A stretch of DNA of 64,000 bases, taken from NCBI GenBank assembly GCA_016713525.1, contig JADJOZ010000016.1:186001-250000 (forward strand), read 5' to 3'. Position 1 is the first letter of the stretch; every line of letters begins with the position of its first letter. Source of the DNA: Bacteroidota bacterium. GTDB taxonomy: Bacteria > Bacteroidota > Bacteroidia > AKYH767-A > OLB10. A model generated the notes under the pieces. The model saw nothing but the letters and a program-made list of their open reading frames with translations, did not search any database and was not told where the DNA came from. The translations under genes and the position numbers were made by a program. This document shows, piece by piece, positions 48,958 to 59,020 of this stretch.

Positions 48958-49913
48958 TTATTCCACCGGCAAAATTACTTTAAAAATTGTTCCATTCGGC
49001 AAGTTATCCAGAACTTCGATGCTGCCATGATGAAAATCAACTATGTGCTTTACAATAAAAAGTCCTAGTCCGGTCCCTTTAGTATTTCTGGTATCTTCAT
49101 TTCCAACACGATAAAACTTCTCAAAAATTTTAGTTTTTTCTAAATCCGAAATACCAATACCATGGTCAGAAACTTCAATGATTAAATTTTTCTTTACCTG
49201 TTTCAGTGAAATAGAAACAGAAGATTTATCATGAGTGTACTTTTCGGCATTTTCAAGAAGATTCAAAATTAACGATGAAATTGCGAGAGCATCCCCTTTC
49301 ATATATAAATTTTCTTCCAGATCGAGTTCAATATTTTTCAATTCCGCCCCCGGAATGATCCTGCTTTGAATGGTTGAAGAAATGCAATCTGTAACATTAA
49401 ATTCCTCCACATGCATTTGAAAGCTATGACTTTCTATTCTTGCCGCTAACAAAGCATTTTCAATAAGATTATGAATCCGCTCTGTTTCATTCAAAGCTTT
49501 GGCAATAATAGAGGTCCGCTGCTCTTTCTCTAACTCTCTTTTTTGCAAGGTTTGAAGATTAAGCTTAACAGCAGCAAGTGGCGATTTAAATTCATGTGTT
49601 ATTGACAAAAGAAAGTTCTTTTGTTGTCGCGCCAGAGCAAATTCCTTATTAAACGACCTACGGGTGATGTAGATTCCGATTAGTAAGATTGCAAGAAATA
49701 CCAAACCTTCACCAACAACCATTGTTGTGCGTTGATTTAATTCATTTGAAAAAAAATCCGCTTCATGAGGGGGTAGCTGATCCTTCTGAAGTTCATATAA
49801 TTCGGTTTTTGCTCAACCACTTCACTGTTGAACTCAAGCAACAGATATGCCCACCACGAAAACTGCAGCAATACATAAATTACCAGCAAATAAAACAATA
49901 CCAATGGCCTCAT
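48958..49913 (-). CDS. Sensor histidine kinase without extracellular sensor domain, frameshifted
   Basis: I chose the ATG at 49913 because the corrected text MRPLVLFYLLVIYVLLQFSW gives a first TM helix. A lost A in 'gagcaaaaaccg' splits it (EVVEQK|TELYELQKDQ). The second TM is near residue 66-85 (VVGEGLVFLAILLIGIYITR). HisKA: phosphorylation His ~107 in SITHEFKSPLAAV. HATPase: LLENAEKYTHDKSSVS, VSDHGIGISDLEKTKIFEKF, GTGLGLFIVKHIVDFH. The corrected length is about 319 residues. The short loop between the TMs suggests sensing in or near the membrane. No regulator is adjacent. Confidence 0.85.
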
Positions 49914-50117
49914 AAGGAAGAGCGTGTTTCAGGAAAGGATTAAAGTACAAATATAAGTACTCCTGATTCATTTTTTCATGTAGTCATAAATTAAGCTCTG
50001 ATTTTGACATACTCCTCACAAATCTCTCCATAAAAAGGAAAACCGCAGAGGGAGCCCTGCAGTTAACCTTCATTAATGGAATTAAATAAAAGGAGCTTCT
50101 TTATATAGTGTACAGTA
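49914..50117. other. Intergenic region after the truncated PKD gene
   Basis: No gene. A weak GC-rich hairpin lies at 50044-50066 ('gcagagggagccctgc'). I see no remnant of the type B T9SS C-terminal domain that would be expected at the end of the PKD protein. Confidence 0.5.
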
Positions 50118-52625
50118 CTATTCGTCTAATGTTGTTTGTGTTTCATTACCATCTACCGTCTTCACCGGATCCCATTGACCAAAAGAATTCTCTTGCTCAA
50201 TTATATAATAATCGACTCCGGTATCCCAATTGGTATATTTGGTCCACCATAATTTGGTTTTCTCGTTTTGCCAGTCAGACTTCAACAAAATAGATGAACT
50301 ATTATTACTCAATGCTCCGGCAATCTCACAATCGCTGACCACATCAATCCGGTAATAATACTCTTGCTGGTGCACATCCGTGTCATAATCGATATAGCTT
50401 AAAGCTGATGCCGGCAAATTTGCGATTTCCACGAAACTGATATTATCGGCTGAACGAAGTACATTGTATTGCAATACTCTGTTCGGAGCAAGCACCGGAG
50501 GCAGCCACTCAGTAAGTACATCCTTATCATTTATTACAGTTGAACGAACTACATCCACTTTTTGATCAGCCAATGGATTCGCAGGCACTGCTACCGATGT
50601 ATCACTCAAAGATATATAAGCATTTCCACATAAAGAAGTTGCTGTAATACGGTAAGAATATTCATCCGGACAATAGAATCCCTGATCAAGATAACTGGTT
50701 GTATTAGGAGGAACTGTTGCAATCAGCTGCGATGTTCCATCCGCCAAATTCACTCTGTTGACTTCATAAGTTGATACATTACAACCAAAATACTTAGTCC
50801 AGGTAACTCTGATATCATCGTTCTGTGGCACAGCCGTAACGTTCATAGTTGTGTGTGGTATAGAAGCCGATAAGGGCAAGGTATATTCACACTGGTCGAG
50901 TGTTTGCAGTTTGTAGGTATACACATTCTGTAATGTTGCAAGGCCTTGATCAACATACGTCGATGTTACCGACATAGATGAGTTATTTGGTGAATTATCA
51001 CGATAAATCTGATCGTAAACACCACTCACATTATTCAGACGATAAAGAACATAAGCTCCTAAATCAAGTGCCGAACTGTTTTGCCAGGTAATTTCTACTG
51101 ATGTATTGTTTACAACTGATACACTCAGAATTGGTGTAGCTCCCGGAGGTAATGTATCATAAACCTGTATGTAATTTGGCTGATCCATGGTGTCGGAACA
51201 CCCAAACTGATTGGTAACGATTAAGCTTGCATTGTAAAATCCGGGAGCCATAATTGGAACTGCAGGATTTTGTGTTGAATATGGCGTACCAGCAATATTC
51301 CAGCTATATGTTAAACCGGTTGTAGGTGTCGACTGACTCATGAACTGGAATGTGGTTCCGGAACAAGATGCAGTTTGATTTACTGTGAACGCAGCTACCG
51401 GAACCGGATTTACCTGCACAGGTGTTGCAAAGAAGAAGGTATCAGCACATCCTGCAGTTGATGAAGCTATCAGATAAGGGAAATAAGTTCCGGCAACAGC
51501 ATAGTTGTGAACTATCTGATTTAATCCGGAAGTAGTACCATCTCCAAAATTCCATGTAATGGTATCTGCAAACAATGAACTGTTGCTGAAATTTATTGCA
51601 TGTGGTGCACATCCATCCGGATCAATGTTTCCAGCCTGTGCAATCGGAGTCAGATTAGCCGTGACACTTGCAGTAGCAGTATCTGAACATCCTTCGCTAT
51701 TAGTGACTGTTAACATAATTCCAAATGTACCACCAACCGTGTAAGTATATGACGGATCTTTAACAGAACTTCCAGCACCGGTACCGAATTCCCAATTAAA
51801 GGAAGGACCGACTAATCCTGTTGAAAGATTGGTAAAGTTGATGGTCAAAGGAGTACATCCCGTAACTGAAGCAGGTCCGAAGCTCGCAATAGGTTGTGCT
51901 TTAATATGGATTGGATAATTGAATACCAGAGTGTCGGCACAATTTCCGGCTCCTGTAACTATTAATGTGACAATATAATTTCCAGCTATTGAATAAGTAT
52001 GAGAAGGTGTCTGCAAAGTAGATGTGGTTCCGTCACCAAAATTCCATAAATATCCGGTTCCATTCAACGAATTGTTTGCAAATGTCACATTATGCGGAGC
52101 ACAACCAACTGTATCTACAGTAGAAGCAATTGCTACCGGCTGATCATATACAGTTACTGTCGCATTAGAGGTATCGGCACATCCTGCAGCATTGGTAACG
52201 ATGAAAGAAACAGGGTATGTACCACCACTATTGTAGGATGCTGAGGCATTTGCTGTAGCGGCAGTTTGTCCGTTACCAAAATCCCAGCTATAAACAGGAG
52301 TATTTAAAAGTGTAGAAGTACTTGTAAAATTAATATTTAATGGGGTACAACCACTTAGTCCGGTATGTGTGAATGTTGCAACAGGAGTTTGATTTACTAT
52401 TACCTGATTAGGGAATGTAAATGTATCGGAACAACCAAACTGATTCATGGCAACCAATGAAACCGTATAGTTCCCACCGGCTGTGTAAGTATGAGATGGT
52501 GATGCAGCTGAAGAAGTAGTGTTATCACCAAAGAACCAGGTATATGAACCGGCACCGGTTGAAATATTGGTAAACGTTGTTACCAACGGACTGCAACCTG
52601 ATGCATTTGACATTGTTGCGCCCAT
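50118..52625 (-). CDS. PKD/FN3-repeat surface protein, C-terminal part
   Basis: Residues 1-~500 hold about six more PKD domains (each with WxFGxGTTS and a following Y…GTYxV strand). Four fibronectin-type-III-like domains follow (VEITWQNSSALDLGAYVLYR … IRVTWTKYFGCNVSTYEVNR … LTEWLPPVLAPNRVLQYNVL … TKLWWTKYTNWDTGVDYYII). The fourth breaks off after NETQTTLDE, mid-domain. No T9SS sorting domain follows, so the protein appears truncated at its C-terminus. It belongs with the two preceding pieces as one polypeptide. Confidence 0.8.
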   Translation of the reverse strand: MGATMSNASGCSPLVTTFTNISTGAGSYTWFFGDNTTSSAASPSHTYTAGGNYTVSLVAMNQFGCSDTFTFPNQVIVNQTPVATFTHTGLSGCTPLNINFTSTSTLLNTPVYSWDFGNGQTAATANASASYNSGGTYPVSFIVTNAAGCADTSNATVTVYDQPVAIASTVDTVGCAPHNVTFANNSLNGTGYLWNFGDGTTSTLQTPSHTYSIAGNYIVTLIVTGAGNCADTLVFNYPIHIKAQPIASFGPASVTGCTPLTINFTNLSTGLVGPSFNWEFGTGAGSSVKDPSYTYTVGGTFGIMLTVTNSEGCSDTATASVTANLTPIAQAGNIDPDGCAPHAINFSNSSLFADTITWNFGDGTTSGLNQIVHNYAVAGTYFPYLIASSTAGCADTFFFATPVQVNPVPVAAFTVNQTASCSGTTFQFMSQSTPTTGLTYSWNIAGTPYSTQNPAVPIMAPGFYNASLIVTNQFGCSDTMDQPNYIQVYDTLPPGATPILSVSVVNNTSVEITWQNSSALDLGAYVLYRLNNVSGVYDQIYRDNSPNNSSMSVTSTYVDQGLATLQNVYTYKLQTLDQCEYTLPLSASIPHTTMNVTAVPQNDDIRVTWTKYFGCNVSTYEVNRVNLADGTSQLIATVPPNTTSYLDQGFYCPDEYSYRITATSLCGNAYISLSDTSVAVPANPLADQKVDVVRSTVINDKDVLTEWLPPVLAPNRVLQYNVLRSADNISFVEIANLPASALSYIDYDTDVHQQEYYYRIDVVSDCEIAGALSNNSSSILLKSDWQNEKTKLWWTKYTNWDTGVDYYIIEQENSFGQWDPVKTVDGNETQTTLDE

Positions 52626-55600
52626 GCATATTGCGCACCAACCAAACCAGTTGACATATCACTAAAATTAACTGTCAATGGCATACATCCCGCTGTTACA
52701 TTTGAAGTAAATGCTGCCGATGGGGTAGCTTTAACATGAATCTGTGGAGTTAATATCAGTGTATCCTTACAGCCACCTGCACCGGTTGCAATTAATGTTA
52801 CGGTGTAATCACCGGCAACAGCATAGGTGTGCGATGGATTTGCATTTGTGCCGGTTGATCCATCACCAAAATTCCAGCTGTAAGTTGTGGCATGCTGCGA
52901 TGTATTGGTGAAAGTAACAGCATAAGGTGCGCAACCACTTGTTCCATTTGCAGATGCTATTGCTTCAGGTGTCTGATGAACGGTGACAGATTTTGAAACT
53001 GTATCCGTACATCCATTACTATTGGTAACAATAAGTGTTGGCTGGTACACTCCGGCATTAACATACAAGACTGTGTCTGTTGTAGCTGTTCCTGTTTGTC
53101 CATTTCCAAAATCCCAGAAGTATGCCGGACTTTGTTGTTGTTGGGAAGCATTATTGAATACAACTGTTAATGGAGAACATCCTGAAGTTGGAGTTCTGCT
53201 GAAGTTGGCTACCGGTGATTGATTCACATGAATACTGTTGGGGAATACCAATGTATCGGCGCAGTTATTTGCATTAGTAGCAATCAATGTTACAGTATAA
53301 ATTCCTGCAGTTGTATACGTGTGTGAAGGATTAACACCGGTAGATACCGAACCATCTCCAAAGTCCCACGAATACGAAGTAGCACCGGTTGATGAATTTG
53401 TAAATATTGCATTAAATGGAGTACACCCAACCGTATCACTTACGGTTGCCGATGCAATTGCAACGTCATAAACAGTGACATTTTTAACTATGGTATCACT
53501 GCAGCCACCCAAATTTGTAACTATCAATTGAACAGGATATGTTCCGGGGTTTACAAAAGTCATAGTCGGATTTTGCGAGGTGCTGGTCTGACCATTTCCA
53601 AAATCCCATTCATATGTGGCCGAAACCATAGAAATTGAAGTATTATTAAATACAACATTCACAGGGGAACATCCTGAAGCAGGTGTGCGTGTGAAGTTGG
53701 CGGTTGGTACCTGATAAACACTAACAGGAAGGGCCAGGGTTACTGTATCAGAACAACCGGCTGCCGAAGTTGCTATCATGCTTACTGTGTAAACACCAGG
53801 CGTTGTATAAGTGTAAGATGGATCGGAAAGAGCAGAAGTACCGCCATTCCCAAAATTCCAGCTGTAAGTATTTGCGCCGATTGAATTATTCGTAAAACTC
53901 ACTGTTACCGGAGAACAACCTTGTGTAGTGCCCATAGAGGCTGCTGCAACCGGTGTTTCATTCACTGTAACAGATTTAATGACTGTATCGGTACATCCTG
54001 CATCATTTGTGACAACAAGCATTACTTGATAATTGCCTGCTATTGTGTAATTAAATGTTGGAGAAGCCAATGAACTTGTTTGGCCATTTCCAAAATCCCA
54101 GGCATAAACAGGATTGCTTAACTGGTTTGAAGTATTAGTAAATGAAACTAAAACAGGAGTACAGCCACTAACAGGTGTTCTGCTGAAATTAGCATTGGGA
54201 GTTTGATTTACAACTATCGGATTACTGAAAACTAATGTATCAATACAACCATTGGCATTAGATGCAATAAGCATCACCTGATAACTGCCCGCTGTGGTAT
54301 AAGTATGGCTCGGATTTGAAGCTGTTGATGTTGTACCATCACCAAAATCCCATGTATAAGTAGTTGCATCCAATGAATTATTGGTAAAAGTAACTGCAAG
54401 GGGTGAACATCCTGTCATAACCGATGCACTTGCTATTGCATCAGGCTTAGGATGTACTATCACCGGTCTAACAACTGTGTCATTACAACCACCATCATTA
54501 GTCACGATTAACACAACATTAAAAGTACCGACCGCTGTATATACATGTGAAGGTGCGGCAAGTGTGCTAGAAGTACCATCACCAAAGTCCCAGCTGTATA
54601 AAGGATTATTAAGTAAACTGGACGTACTATTAAATAAAACTGATAAAGGCTCACATCCAAAAACCGGAGAACGTGTGAAACTGGCATTTGGTGTTTGATC
54701 AACTGATATAGGAGTACCAAACACCAAAGTATCGGTACAACCTGTTGCACTGGTCACAATTAATGTTACTGTGTACGATCCTCCGGTTGTATATGTATGA
54801 GAAGGAGTTTGACTTGTTGATGTCGAACCATCGCCAAAATTCCATATATACGAAACTGCATCTGTGGATGCTTCTGAAAAATTTACAGTCAGTGGAGAGC
54901 AACCTGTTGTAACATCAGCCTGAGCGATAGCAACCGGCGAAGGGTCAACTACAATAGTTGCTGTAGCTGTATCTGCGCAACCACCTAAATTGGTCACAAT
55001 CATTTGAACTGCATAAGTGCCATGATTATTATAGGTATAAGTTGGATCCGCTAATGCACTGGTGGCACCTGTGCCAAAACTCCAGTTATATACGGGATTA
55101 TCGAGTGGTGTTGTTTGATTATTAAAATTAACGGTCAACGGAGAACAACCATTCGTAACATTCGAGTTGAATGAGGCATTTGGAGTTGAATAAACAACTA
55201 CACTGGTATTCAAATAAAATGTGTCTGTACATCCGAAGGCAGTTATTGCAACAATATAAGGTTGATATACCCCGGGTGTAGTGTATGTGTATGTTGGATT
55301 TGCAACAGTTGAAGAATCACCATTTCCAAAGTACCATATATTAGAAACAGCACCTGTTGATGTGTTTGCAAACGAAGTTGTTAAAGGATTGCAACCATTC
55401 TTAATGGTAACAGAACCTGCAGCTACCGGATCAGGATGTACAATTACTGGATTGGGACTTGAATAAAATGAAGAACAGCCAACACTGTCGGTAGTAATCA
55501 ATGTGACAGTAAAACTACCTGTAATGACATAAGTATGTGTTGGATTTTGAAGTGTTGATGTAAAACCATCACCAAAATTCCAAAACCAGTTTGAAGCATT

Positions 55601-55789
55601 TATAGATTGATCAATAAATTGAGCAATGGTTTGCAAACAGGTTGATTGAGATGTTATCGTATAATTTGATAATGTACCTGGTACTAAAATATAATCAGGT
55701 TTAATAAGTGTGTCGGAACAACCTTCTGCAGTAAATGAAATTAATGAAACAGTATATGTACCGGGAACATTGTAAATATGTGATGGGTT
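52580..55789 (-). CDS. PKD-repeat surface protein, middle part
   Basis: About twelve PKD domains continue the array from the upstream part in the same frame. The reading between 55789 and 55636 is coherent (NPSHIYNVPGTYTVSLISFT), so only a TAA at 55790-55792 separates it from the first part. Units alternate in two types: NFSRTP-SGC-P…WDFGNGQTS and AIAS-GC-P…WNFGDGSTS. The last domain breaks off at GLVGAQYAWA near 52620 and jumps to another frame. Confidence 0.8.
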   Translation of the reverse strand, partial: NPSHIYNVPGTYTVSLISFTAEGCSDTLIKPDYILVPGTLSNYTITSQSTCLQTIAQFIDQSINASNWFWNFGDGFTSTLQNPTHTYVITGSFTVTLITTDSVGCSSFYSSPNPVIVHPDPVAAGSVTIKNGCNPLTTSFANTSTGAVSNIWYFGNGDSSTVANPTYTYTTPGVYQPYIVAITAFGCTDTFYLNTSVVVYSTPNASFNSNVTNGCSPLTVNFNNQTTPLDNPVYNWSFGTGATSALADPTYTYNNHGTYAVQMIVTNLGGCADTATATIVVDPSPVAIAQADVTTGCSPLTVNFSEASTDAVSYIWNFGDGSTSTSQTPSHTYTTGGSYTVTLIVTSATGCTDTLVFGTPISVDQTPNASFTRSPVFGCEPLSVLFNSTSSLLNNPLYSWDFGDGTSSTLAAPSHVYTAVGTFNVVLIVTNDGGCNDTVVRPVIVHPKPDAIASASVMTGCSPLAVTFTNNSLDATTYTWDFGDGTTSTASNPSHTYTTAGSYQVMLIASNANGCIDTLVFSNPIVVNQTPNANFSRTPVSGCTPVLVSFTNTSNQLSNPVYAWDFGNGQTSSLASPTFNYTIAGNYQVMLVVTNDAGCTDTVIKSVTVNETPVAAASMGTTQGCSPVTVSFTNNSIGANTYSWNFGNGGTSALSDPSYTYTTPGVYTVSMIATSAAGCSDTVTLALPVSVYQVPTANFTRTPASGCSPVNVVFNNTSISMVSATYEWDFGNGQTSTSQNPTMTFVNPGTYPVQLIVTNLGGCSDTIVKNVTVYDVAIASATVSDTVGCTPFNAIFTNSSTGATSYSWDFGDGSVSTGVNPSHTYTTAGIYTVTLIATNANNCADTLVFPNSIHVNQSPVANFSRTPTSGCSPLTVVFNNASQQQQSPAYFWDFGNGQTGTATTDTVLYVNAGVYQPTLIVTNSNGCTDTVSKSVTVHQTPEAIASANGTSGCAPYAVTFTNTSQHATTYSWNFGDGSTGTNANPSHTYAVAGDYTVTLIATGAGGCKDTLILTPQIHVKATPSAAFTSNVTAGCMPLTVNFSDMSTGLVGAQYAWAQQCQMHQVAVRW

Positions 55790-58700
55790 TTAATTTGATG
55801 AAGAAGTTCCATCTCCAAAATCCCAATGCCACATTGTAGCACCGGTTGATTGATTTATGAAATTCACCAATGAAGGAGCACACACTGCCTGAGTAGGTGA
55901 CATAAATTCTGATACAGGAGCTATGACTTCAATAAAACCGGGTTTAATAGTTGTTGTAGTACAACCAGAAGCCAGTACACAGGTTAATGTAACTGTGTAT
56001 AATCCAGCATTTGAATATAGATGCGATGGATTTTGAAGTGTGGAAGTAGATCCATCTCCAAAGTCCCATAAATATGAATTTGCAACTGTGGAAGAACTAA
56101 AATTCACATTAAATGGTCTGCAGCCACTGCTGTCACTGACAGAAATTTGTGGCAAAACAATAGCCACTGGTGTTTTATACCTTGTTTTAGTACAACCTGA
56201 TGTATCAGTGATTGTTAAAGTTACTGATGAGGTTGGTGCTACTGTGTAGGTGTGAACCGGATTTTGAAGTGTTGAAGTATTCCCATCACCAAAATCCCAT
56301 AACCAGGAAACAGGTGCAACACTTAAATCAGTAAAATTTACTGTAACCGGCAAACACCCTGAAGTAGGTGTAAATGAAAAATTCGCAAGTGCAGAAGCTA
56401 CAGAAATATAATTAGGAATTGTTATTGATCTGACGCATCCATTTGCTGTAGCCTGCAATGTCACAGAATATGTTCCTGCAACAGAGTAAGTATTCGATGG
56501 GCTTGTTAAAGTTGATGTCGTTGAATTCCCAAAATCCCACAAATAACTTAATGCTCCTGAAGAAGTATTGGTGAAGGGAACTACAAATGGGGTGCAGCCT
56601 GTTGTGCTTTGATTCACCGTAAATGAAGGCAACGGATTCGAAATTAAAACGGGACTATAAGTGTAATTATTTACACATCCTGCCGTATCGGTCAAAGTTG
56701 CAGTGACTGTAAAACTTCCTGAAGAATTATAGATATGAGAAGGCTGCATTAATGCAGAGCTGTTCCCATCTCCAAAATCCCAAAGTGCAGACACAAATGC
56801 TGATGCCGGGTTCAGGTTAAAATTCAAGGTATCACCCTGGCAGGCATCATCATCCGAAACTGAAATTGGCGTTACATGCCCTACTGTTACAGATGCAGAC
56901 AAGGAAACCAGACAACCATTTACTGAAGTAAGCTGGAGTGTAATGTTGTATGTTCCGGGAAGTGCGTAAGTAGGGCTTGGGTTTGCAAGGGTTGAAGTGG
57001 TACCATCACCAAAATCCCATAAGTAGGATGCAACATTGACTGTCCCGTTATTAAACTGAACATTGTATGGTCCACATGGAGAAACAATTACCGATGTAAT
57101 TGGTGAAACAATAAATGGCAACACATTTATGATTGCATAAGGATTAAATGTTTGACCGCATCCCCCAGGCATAGAGGTTGTTAATGTGACAGTATAAATA
57201 CCTGGAATAAGATAACTATGTGAAGGATTTTTAATGGTTGATGAATCACCATCACCGAAATTCCATAACCAGGTAGTGCTGCTTATAGTTGGATCCGTAA
57301 AGCTTACTGCTCCGGGTGGCGTACAAACCAGAATGGTATCGGGTACAGTATATGGAACAGTACCAGAATTGATACGAACGTAAGCAGGTTTTATTATTGT
57401 ATCACTACATCCGGTTGATGAAGTAATTACAGCTTGAATATTGTAATTACCGACGATTGGATATGTATGATTAACATTCAATCCTGTGCCTGTTGTTCCA
57501 TCTCCGAAATCCCAGGTAGTAGCAACCACACCGGGTGCTGCCGAACTAAAATTTACTGTTAATGGAGCACATCCTGCCCGCGGTGTAGCTGAAAAGGATG
57601 CATTAATACTATTTACTGTAACAGCTGATGTTACAACACTGGAATCGGTACATCCATTTGGTGAAGTGGTAATCAGACTGACATTGAAAGTTCCCGGGCT
57701 GCTATAAATATTTACAGGATTAAATGCTGTTGAAGTATTGCCATTGCCGAAATTCCATGAATAGGTTGCGCCTCCGGTTGAGGTATTATTAAAAGTTACA
57801 GAATGCGGCTTACATCCTACAGGATTATTTAAAGTAAAAGATGCCGTAGGATAATCATCCACAGTAATATATCCGGGAAGAGTAACAGACCCATTACATC
57901 CCGAGGTTGTGATTACGGAAAGTGTAATGTCATAACTACCGGGATTTGGATAAACATGTGAAAAACTTTGTTGTGTTGAAATTGAGCCATCACCCAGATC
58001 CCAAGCCCATGAAATAGCACCGGGAACAGTACATGTAAATAAAGTGCTTAAAGGAAAACACCCTGCCTGATTCGTTACTGTGAATGAAGGAACAAGGTTC
58101 GGTCCGATATTTATGTAAGCCGGCTTCACTAAGGTATCGATACAACCATTAGCATTCGTAACTATAAGTGTTACATCGTAAGAACCCATTGCCCCATATA
58201 CATACGAAGGATTTGGAGCATTAGAGGTTACCCCATTTCCAAAATCCCAAAACCAACTTGTGGCGCCCGGGGTTGTGGAAGTGAAGTTAAAGTTGGTACC
58301 GGTGTTACATGACGATTGTTGATTTACTGTAAAGGAGGCAACAATATCAGGAACAATCTCAATATAAGCTGGCTTAATTTCGATTTTTGAACAATTAAAA
58401 TTATTCCTTGCAATTAACTTTACTGTGTAAAAACCGGGACTTGAATAGGAATGCGTCGGATCAGTTAAAGTGGAAAAATTACCATCACCAAAATCCCAAA
58501 TATAAGAGGTTGCATTGGTTGACAGATTTGTAAAGGAAATGGAATTATTTCCCGCACATCCCATTAACGGTGTTGCCACAAAATCAACAACAGGATCATC
58601 CACAACATTAATATAGTTGGTTGCCACCAATGTATCAGCATCACCTGTTAAGGCATTTATTGCAATAAGTGTAACTGTATATTGTCCAGGTGTCAGATAC

Positions 58701-58948
58701 ACAGTAGTAGGATCCAGCAGTGATGAAGTATTACCGTTACCAAACTGCCAAAGATAGTTGCTGGCCTGTGTCGATAAGTTTATAAAGTCCACCGACAATG
58801 GCGCACATCCCGTTATTACATTGGATGTGAATGATGCACTTGGCACCTGAGCCTTTACCCGCTCCGGCATCAATTGCAACATGGCAAAAATTCCGGTCAT
58901 TATAACCAGAAATTTAGTTGCCTTAATTTTTTGTTCAGATAAGTTCAT
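55790..58948 (-). CDS. PKD-repeat surface protein, N-terminal part
   Basis: The signal peptide is MNLSEQKIKATKFLVIMTGI … MPERVKAQVP. It is followed by about thirteen PKD domains with motif W(D/N)FG(D/N)G(T/N)ST. Reading stops at 55790 (SSSN, then NPSHIY in the same frame), most simply explained by one nonsense substitution. The whole array (50118-58948) would be about 2900 residues with 30 or more PKD domains. Such proteins are exported by T9SS and are adhesins or gliding-associated in Bacteroidota. Confidence 0.85.
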   Translation of the reverse strand: MNLSEQKIKATKFLVIMTGIFAMLQLMPERVKAQVPSASFTSNVITGCAPLSVDFINLSTQASNYLWQFGNGNTSSLLDPTTVYLTPGQYTVTLIAINALTGDADTLVATNYINVVDDPVVDFVATPLMGCAGNNSISFTNLSTNATSYIWDFGDGNFSTLTDPTHSYSSPGFYTVKLIARNNFNCSKIEIKPAYIEIVPDIVASFTVNQQSSCNTGTNFNFTSTTPGATSWFWDFGNGVTSNAPNPSYVYGAMGSYDVTLIVTNANGCIDTLVKPAYINIGPNLVPSFTVTNQAGCFPLSTLFTCTVPGAISWAWDLGDGSISTQQSFSHVYPNPGSYDITLSVITTSGCNGSVTLPGYITVDDYPTASFTLNNPVGCKPHSVTFNNTSTGGATYSWNFGNGNTSTAFNPVNIYSSPGTFNVSLITTSPNGCTDSSVVTSAVTVNSINASFSATPRAGCAPLTVNFSSAAPGVVATTWDFGDGTTGTGLNVNHTYPIVGNYNIQAVITSSTGCSDTIIKPAYVRINSGTVPYTVPDTILVCTPPGAVSFTDPTISSTTWLWNFGDGDSSTIKNPSHSYLIPGIYTVTLTTSMPGGCGQTFNPYAIINVLPFIVSPITSVIVSPCGPYNVQFNNGTVNVASYLWDFGDGTTSTLANPSPTYALPGTYNITLQLTSVNGCLVSLSASVTVGHVTPISVSDDDACQGDTLNFNLNPASAFVSALWDFGDGNSSALMQPSHIYNSSGSFTVTATLTDTAGCVNNYTYSPVLISNPLPSFTVNQSTTGCTPFVVPFTNTSSGALSYLWDFGNSTTSTLTSPSNTYSVAGTYSVTLQATANGCVRSITIPNYISVASALANFSFTPTSGCLPVTVNFTDLSVAPVSWLWDFGDGNTSTLQNPVHTYTVAPTSSVTLTITDTSGCTKTRYKTPVAIVLPQISVSDSSGCRPFNVNFSSSTVANSYLWDFGDGSTSTLQNPSHLYSNAGLYTVTLTCVLASGCTTTTIKPGFIEVIAPVSEFMSPTQAVCAPSLVNFINQSTGATMWHWDFGDGTSSSN

Positions 58949-58978
58949 ACGCTCCCTTTTTAAACTTAAAAAAAATAA

Positions 58979-59006
58979 AGACTGCCCATTCCATTACAGG
59001 CAGTCT
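58979..59006 (-). terminator. Hairpin between the FN3 protein gene and the PKD gene
   Basis: agactgcc…ggcagtct arms of 8 nt with a 12-nt loop. It begins 15 bp beyond the stop codon of the 59021-59608 gene and is upstream of the PKD start. Confidence 0.75.
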
Positions 59007-59020
59007 ATTCACTTTTATTT

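Noticed and set aside
50044..50066. Possible terminator hairpin after the PKD gene
   Set aside because: The stem is short and interrupted, with no T-run on the proper side.
50118..58948. Regularly spaced repeats resembling a CRISPR-like or satellite array
   Set aside because: The repeats are about 240 bp apart and encode PKD domains; they are degenerate at DNA level and lack identical direct repeats with spacers.
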